Positions 38,762 to 38,964 of a DNA stretch of 38,964 nt are shown here, piece after piece (position 1 is the stretch's first letter; each line of letters opens with the position of its first letter). The notes beneath the pieces were generated by a model. That model saw only the letters and a program-made list of their open reading frames with translations, ran no database searches and had not been told where the DNA came from. Source of the stretch: Nocardia wallacei (lineage in GTDB: Bacteria; Actinomycetota; Actinomycetes; Mycobacteriales; Mycobacteriaceae); NCBI RefSeq assembly GCF_029869545.1, contig NZ_JARWQD010000306.1, positions 1 to 38,964 of the forward strand. The letters run 5' to 3'. The translations under genes were made by a program, and so were the position numbers.

Positions 38762-38964
<203 letters not shown>

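Overview
The window reads as one complete contig of about 39 kb from a high-GC actinomycete. It is most likely a mycolic-acid producer close to Nocardia or Rhodococcus. The evidence is the GC-rich codon use, frequent GTG/TTG starts, an EspG/ESX-substrate cassette with a DUF3558 lipoprotein, an Mce protein, a HadA/HadB-like fused dehydratase and an MpaB-family oxygenase. Both ends (about 1-133 and 38831-38964) are poly-G/T-rich sequencing or assembly artefact, so the terminal genes are partial and their missing ends should not be trusted. No tRNA, rRNA, CRISPR array or intact insertion sequence was seen.

Layout. 0.1-5.5 kb: C-terminal piece of an unidentified protein, then a GMC oxidoreductase/aldehyde dehydrogenase pair that overlaps by 4 bp, then a membrane-anchored phosphate-type substrate-binding protein split by one in-frame TGA. 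5.6-10.1 kb: an ECF42-type sigma factor with its DGPF (YciI-like) partner, a TetR/MpaB divergent pair with a palindrome between them, and an HxlR/alpha-beta hydrolase divergent pair with its own palindrome. 10.1-16.7 kb: an accessory region, visibly lower in GC from about 12.2 kb on. It holds an ESX-type cassette (lipoprotein, small protein, PPE/EspB-like substrate, EspG chaperone), a divergent module (XRE-TPR regulator against a small protein, a resolvase-like protein lacking the catalytic serine and a degenerate RsbW-like ATPase), a patch of degenerate repeats of the XRE gene's 3' end, and a truncated SnoaL-like gene that runs into an orphan mce gene. 18.0-23.9 kb: a probable MurNAc/GlcNAc salvage operon (BadF-type kinase, SSS symporter, RpiR regulator, MurQ etherase) followed by a NupC-type transporter. 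23.9-28.1 kb: a zinc-ribbon metallo-beta-lactamase-fold protein, a tiny membrane protein, a fused MaoC dehydratase, an unrecognised membrane protein and a PH-like protein. 28.2-34.4 kb: a polytopic M28 peptidase, a tandem winged-helix protein, a Tat-exported PhoD and a PAP2-diacylglycerol kinase fusion. 34.4-38.7 kb: a HAD hydrolase, an AraC/cupin divergent pair, a secreted four-cysteine protein, a type-B carboxylesterase and the tail of one more gene.

How the parts fit. Most of the window consists of small regulator-plus-enzyme units, several with a readable palindrome or repeat in the shared intergenic region. The clearest pathway is sugar salvage at 18-22.4 kb: uptake by the symporter, phosphorylation by the kinase, lactyl-ether cleavage by MurQ, control by RpiR. 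The least explained parts are the XRE/resolvase-like/ATPase module, the rearranged 16.2-16.8 kb patch, the TGA-split binding protein, and a family of intergenic stem-loops (7-bp stem, 9-nt loop ending TTTTG) at 10.34 and 32.81 kb.
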